Part shown: piece by piece, positions 61,347 to 64,000 of the stretch
Layout of the letters: each line of letters starts with the position of its first letter
How positions within the stretch are numbered: position 1 is the first letter of the stretch
Source: Jejuia pallidilutea
GTDB lineage: Bacteria; Bacteroidota; Bacteroidia; Flavobacteriales; Flavobacteriaceae
NCBI RefSeq assembly: GCF_002973595.1
Contig: NZ_PVEO01000001.1
Coordinates: 372,001-436,000 of the forward strand
Length of the DNA stretch: 64,000 nucleotides
Reading direction: 5' to 3'
Made by a program: the position numbers and the translations under genes
The notes under the pieces: model-generated
Database searches by the model: none
The model's input: only the letters and a program-made list of their open reading frames with translations
What the model was told of the DNA's origin: nothing

Positions 61347-62384
61347 TTATATCCCTATTGATCCAGATTTAATTGCCACATCCACACCGCGCTTTAAGGT
61401 TCTAATTGCTTTTAAGGCTAGCTGTGTCTGACTAGTTGGAATATTCAATATGGGTAATCCAGATTTAGAAATAATATTAAAAGCAATGGCTTTGTCACTT
61501 GCCGGCAATCCTAATAATGTTGTGAAGTACAGTTTTGGATTTTTAATGAAATCTTTTTTAGATTTATACGATTCTGCATAGTTGCGTTTGTAGCCAAAAG
61601 TTTTATCAAAAGTGCTTTCGGCTTTAGTGAAAAACGCATCTCTATCAAAACCACGTTTTACAATTTTACCATGCATCTGAACCTCCGAAGCTTTGTATTT
61701 AGATCCTGGTGATAGACTCACAGAATTTGAGGCATCTTTTCGGCTCACGATAATATGAATATGACTTTGATTACCTGCTTTTTTCATGCCTTGAACAATC
61801 CGTTTTCTCCCGAAGCTTCGGGACTGATGTGGTGCTTCGGCTTCGAGTTTGCTAATTTGAGATTTCATTTTCTTTATATTCCCATCTAATTGACCTTGTT
61901 CAATTTTCCGAATATCAGTTTTTAGTTGAAGTATTTTTGTGGCAAAAGGTTGGTTTTCTTTTACTTGTTTATCTGTGCCTTTAAATGTGCGTTGATATTC
62001 AATTTTCGCAAAATATTTAATGTCATCAACGGTTATTGATTTACCATTAATTTCACGATTAAAAGATGCTGCATAATCTCTCATTATGGCTCTGGTATAT
62101 TTTTTTAAATCTTCAGAATTATTCTGTAGTTTTTTTAATTCATGTTTACTTGGACTAACTGTTATTGAATAAAATTTTGGTTCTTTCTTTTTGAGTTTAG
62201 CCGTATTGCCATCGATTTCTTTTACCACGTCTTTGGCTTGAATTTCATCTCCATATTGATTAAAAAAATGCTCCACATCTTCTTGCTCCAAACCTTGATT
62301 TTCTTTCTCCAGATACTCAGCAAAATCCGCAGCACTTTGTGAATAATCCCCTCCTAATTTTTGAGCTGTGATTGTGATATACAT
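61347..62384 (-). CDS. DUF5712-type relaxase (MobB-like) of the ICE
   Basis: About 345 residues if started at the ATG at 62384 (MYITITAQKLGGDYS); the frame also runs to an ATG at 62411, which overlaps the upstream gene by 23 bp. The protein carries a histidine-hydrophobic motif NQSHIHIIVSRKD of the HUH-like relaxase type and ends with a helical basic tail. Such proteins nick oriT and pilot the single strand. A perfect 14-bp palindrome, CCCGAAGCTTCGGG (61809-61822), occurs inside the gene. Family call is moderate; the pairing with BfmA-like and coupling genes supports it. Confidence 0.8.
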   Translation of the reverse strand: MYITITAQKLGGDYSQSAADFAEYLEKENQGLEQEDVEHFFNQYGDEIQAKDVVKEIDGNTAKLKKKEPKFYSITVSPSKHELKKLQNNSEDLKKYTRAIMRDYAASFNREINGKSITVDDIKYFAKIEYQRTFKGTDKQVKENQPFATKILQLKTDIRKIEQGQLDGNIKKMKSQISKLEAEAPHQSRSFGRKRIVQGMKKAGNQSHIHIIVSRKDASNSVSLSPGSKYKASEVQMHGKIVKRGFDRDAFFTKAESTFDKTFGYKRNYAESYKSKKDFIKNPKLYFTTLLGLPASDKAIAFNIISKSGLPILNIPTSQTQLALKAIRTLKRGVDVAIKSGSIGI

Positions 62385-62388
62385 AATA

Positions 62389-62781
62389 TTATAATTGATT
62401 ATTTGAATCATTTTTTTCTACAATTAGTACTTCCTTCTCTTCAACCTCTTTCTCTAAAATCAACCTTTCTTGCTTTGGTTCAAACTCCATAAACAAAGAT
62501 TGCAACATTGCAGTTGTGGGTTTATCATGGTTCTTTTCTATGTCTTTTATTATAGCGATTACAGCATTTATTCGCTTCTTAATTTCACTCTCCAATGTTT
62601 GCATATTTGGTCCCAAAGTTTCATTTGGGGAAATGCCATTGTCCTCAAAAAAGTCCAGCATCAGAAGCAAAGTCATCGATTGTGATTTAGATAATTTTTT
62701 ACAAAACACTCGAAAACGCTCTGCTACTGAAGTTTTAATCCCGAGCTTCTCAAATCGCTCTTTTTCATATCCTTTATCCAT
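62389..62781 (-). CDS. BfmA/BtgA-family mobilization accessory protein
   Basis: About 130 residues when started at the ATG at 62781 (MDKGYEKERFEKLGIKTSVAERF); the frame is open to an ATG at 62841, which would add 20 residues with a repeated FSEK segment. The core KLSKSQSMTLLLMLDFFEDNGISP matches the BfmA/BtgA group of small basic oriT accessory DNA-binding proteins. Its C-terminus is acidic (LEKEVEEKEVLIVEKND). It precedes the relaxase in the mob operon. Confidence 0.75.
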   Translation of the reverse strand: MDKGYEKERFEKLGIKTSVAERFRVFCKKLSKSQSMTLLLMLDFFEDNGISPNETLGPNMQTLESEIKKRINAVIAIIKDIEKNHDKPTTAMLQSLFMEFEPKQERLILEKEVEEKEVLIVEKNDSNNQL

Positions 62782-62837
62782 TTTTTCTGAAAAAATTTGT
62801 TGTTTTGATTGGGCTGCGAGGATTTTTTCTGAAAAAA
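62781..62837. repeat. Two 15-bp TTTTTTCTGAAAAAA repeats near the mobilization gene start
   Basis: The same 15-mer occurs at 62781-62795 and 62823-62837, 42 bp apart (about four helical turns). It overlaps the alternative BfmA-like start, so it may be a promoter/operator or an oriT-linked site. Confidence 0.5.
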
Positions 62838-62841
62838 CCAT

Positions 62842-63169
62842 GTTACATATTCAAATATCAAAACAATCAATCGCCGAAAGGTGTTGATTTTACTAGGGTT
62901 TTGAAAAAACTGAAAATCGAAACATCGCGCTAGCGTGTTACCCTCTTGCTATTCCTTTTCGTCCAGCTCGCTGGACAAAAAAATACCATTACATCCAAAA
63001 ATGTAATGGCTTTTTCGGTAATACGAATTAAAATCAGATTTTTTAAGAGTGCTATTCTTGAAGTTTAAAAGTATCTTTAACAAACCGCTCTTTTTGTTGT
63101 AGAATATAAAATAGAAGAACCAAATAAAGACCTCTAAATAATTAAAGGTCTATAGTTAATAATTCAATT
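62842..63169. other. 328-bp gap with candidate oriT and a bidirectional terminator
   Basis: No gene is seen. It contains a perfect hairpin GTCCAG-CTCG-CTGGAC at 62961-62976 and a strong stem CCATTACAT/ATGTAATGG (62986-62994 and 63001-63009) with flanking T runs on both strands, a probable bidirectional terminator. A stretch around 62870-62915 (CGCCGAAAGGTGTTG, then a TAGGGTTTTG motif) directly upstream of the mobilization genes is a plausible oriT location. Confidence 0.5.
62986..63009. terminator. Bidirectional intrinsic terminator
   Basis: A 9-bp perfect stem (CCATTACAT/ATGTAATGG) with a CCAAAA loop; CTTTTT follows on the plus strand and a T-rich run on the minus strand. Probably ends the minus-strand operon that enters from the right (SSB-side small genes). 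Confidence 0.72.
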
Positions 63170-63367
63170 TTAAATATTAAAAACATAGTCATAAGAATAT
63201 AAATTTCTTAGAGCTTCTTCTTCCAAAAGTGTATCGTAATCAATACGATGTTTTTGGGCATAGCGTCTCAAATCATTTCCAAATTTATGTTCAACATCTT
63301 TTTTGGAAACCGAAACCAATCGCTCTTGGGTTTCGTTATCGAGGTTCGTATAGTTCAGATATACCAT
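63170..63367 (-). CDS. Small conserved hypothetical protein of the element
   Basis: 65 residues, charged, no membrane segment or signal. The pattern MVYLNYTNLDNETQERLVSVSKKDVEHKFG, followed by LEEEALRNLYSYDYVF, suggests a small helical cytoplasmic protein. It lies 4 bp from the next gene and so likely belongs to the same transcript. No function can be offered. Confidence 0.6.
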   Translation of the reverse strand: MVYLNYTNLDNETQERLVSVSKKDVEHKFGNDLRRYAQKHRIDYDTLLEEEALRNLYSYDYVFNI

Positions 63368-63371
63368 CGTA

Positions 63372-63752
63372 TTAATATTCGCTTGGTAACATCAATGTAT
63401 TATCTACAAAATACAACCTCAATTCATCCAATGGGAAATCGGTTACATTATACCTGTGCGTCTCTAAAATATTATAATTCCCATCACTATAATTAATGAT
63501 AGCTTCGCATTGTTTTTCAAACTGTTCTTTTTCAGAAAGTCGTTTAAAATCAATGGTAATAAAATGACTTCTATTTGATAGACTTTTAGCAATTACGGAT
63601 GCATCTGTAATCAGCCAAAAGCATTCTGCTTCGTTGGCTAAATATTTTAATCCGTCAGTAAAACGAGTTCCAATTAATGGGATTTTAAAGAACATTTCTG
63701 TACCGCAAAAATGTTGCAAATCGGTTTTTATTTTGTTAACTTTATCTTTCAT
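63372..63752 (-). CDS. DUF6876-like protein
   Basis: A 126-residue cytoplasmic protein with the motif series LQHFCGTEMFFKIPLIGTRFTDGLKYLANEAECFWLITD and TDFPLDELRLYFVDNTLMLPSEY, including the LLPSEY-type C-terminus of the DUF6876 family, common in Bacteroidetes mobile elements. Function unknown; the family call rests on these two segments. Confidence 0.72.
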   Translation of the reverse strand: MKDKVNKIKTDLQHFCGTEMFFKIPLIGTRFTDGLKYLANEAECFWLITDASVIAKSLSNRSHFITIDFKRLSEKEQFEKQCEAIINYSDGNYNILETHRYNVTDFPLDELRLYFVDNTLMLPSEY

Positions 63753-63782
63753 TGTTTTTTCTTTTTATAAGTTAATAATGAA

Positions 63783-63818
63783 AAAGAGAGCGCCACTTTC
63801 CACAGAAACGCTCTCTTT
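63783..63818. terminator. Terminator after the SSB gene
   Basis: A 10-bp perfect stem (63783-63792 with 63809-63818; AAAGAGAGCG and complement) immediately downstream of the SSB stop on the minus strand, followed by TT-rich sequence. Confidence 0.8.
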
Positions 63819-63828
63819 TAGTTTTCAG

Positions 63829-64000
63829 TTATTCAGTAGCGTTTTCGCCTTTAATTCCTAAAAGCAAGATTTCATCCACGACCACTTCGGTAACGTATCT
63901 TTTTTCTCCGGCTTTGGTTTCATAAGAGCGTGAAGTTAATTTTCCCTCTAGTGCTACTTCTTTTCCTTTGCCTACAAATTTCTCTACGATTTCGGCAATC
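63829..64000 (-). CDS. ssb: Single-stranded DNA-binding protein, C-terminal part
   Basis: The last 56 codons are visible; the N-terminus lies beyond the right edge. EKFVGKGKEVALEGKLTSRSYETKAGEKRY is the standard SSB OB-fold segment (strands and loop with the Gly-rich KGKEV), followed by VVVDEILLLG. The usual acidic DDDIPF tail is absent: the protein ends GENATE, so this is a tail-less SSB of the kind carried on mobile elements. It protects single-stranded DNA during transfer or replication. Confidence 0.85.
   Translation of the reverse strand, partial: IAEIVEKFVGKGKEVALEGKLTSRSYETKAGEKRYVTEVVVDEILLLGIKGENATE

Noticed and set aside
62470-62887. Two plus-strand open frames over the BfmA-like gene
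   Set aside because: They are antisense shadows of a gene with a recognisable family pattern.

Overview
The window looks like the chromosome of a marine-type member of the Bacteroidota, most likely family Flavobacteriaceae. The evidence is AT-rich DNA, SusC/SusD pairs, many short lipobox-type lipoproteins, a hybrid two-component regulator with a beta-propeller sensor, an RteC-type regulator and a Bacteroidetes-type Tra conjugation operon. All functional calls are made by reading motifs and domain order; no database search was run.

Region 1 (1-16243, mostly minus strand) is a polysaccharide utilization locus. Read in its own direction it holds a propeller/Y_Y_Y/LuxR-type regulator, then SusC, SusD, a two-LamG surface lipoprotein, two tandem GH144-like (glucoamylase-like fold) lipoproteins, a secreted esterase and a GH3 beta-glucosidase. 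An alpha/beta hydrolase cut by the window edge follows. GH144 next to GH3 points to beta-1,2-glucan (sophoro-oligosaccharides) as the substrate. The regulator-susC gap carries four copies of a TGACGTA motif.

Region 2 (16475-19751, minus strand) holds an unusual 698-residue PLP-fold protein, a hotdog thioesterase, a DUF5320-like small protein and a DUF134 DNA-binding protein.

Region 3 (20158-36554) starts with a 1320-residue hybrid histidine kinase. It is followed by a degenerate acyl-carrier-like protein, a beta-barrel transporter, an M20 amidohydrolase, three metal-dependent amidohydrolases (two are tandem paralogues), an OprB-like porin, another barrel, a PCMD lipoprotein, a HAD lipoprotein and an SDR oxidoreductase. 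It reads as a catabolic cluster for an amide- or peptide-like compound, but the substrate is unknown.

Region 4 (about 37637 to beyond the right edge) is an integrative and conjugative element. A 3' fragment of a tRNA-Leu gene with its own terminator marks the left attachment site. Next come a tyrosine integrase, a D-cysteine desulfhydrase/ACC-deaminase-like cargo gene, a membrane LuxR-type protein, RteC, an excisionase-like HTH protein, a putative DnaD/DnaC-like replication pair, and an EEP-family protein lacking a key Asp. The defence block (45174-50170) follows, then a compact T4SS operon (TraE/F/G/I/J/K/M/N-like), an AlbA/ATPase regulator, a coupling protein, a relaxase, a BfmA-like protein, two small conserved proteins and a truncated SSB.

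The most interesting part is the defence block. A short type II CBASS operon (CD-NTase, stand-alone E2-like protein with one cysteine, patatin phospholipase) is transcribed away from a three-gene operon made of a sigma-70-like protein, an unknown 133-residue protein and an ImmA/IrrE metalloprotease. The shared 476-bp region contains clustered TTGCC/GGCAA half-sites, a 51-codon membrane-peptide ORF and a strong hairpin. My inference is that the trio is a protease-triggered sigma/anti-sigma switch controlling CBASS, analogous in logic to CapH/CapP but built from different parts.
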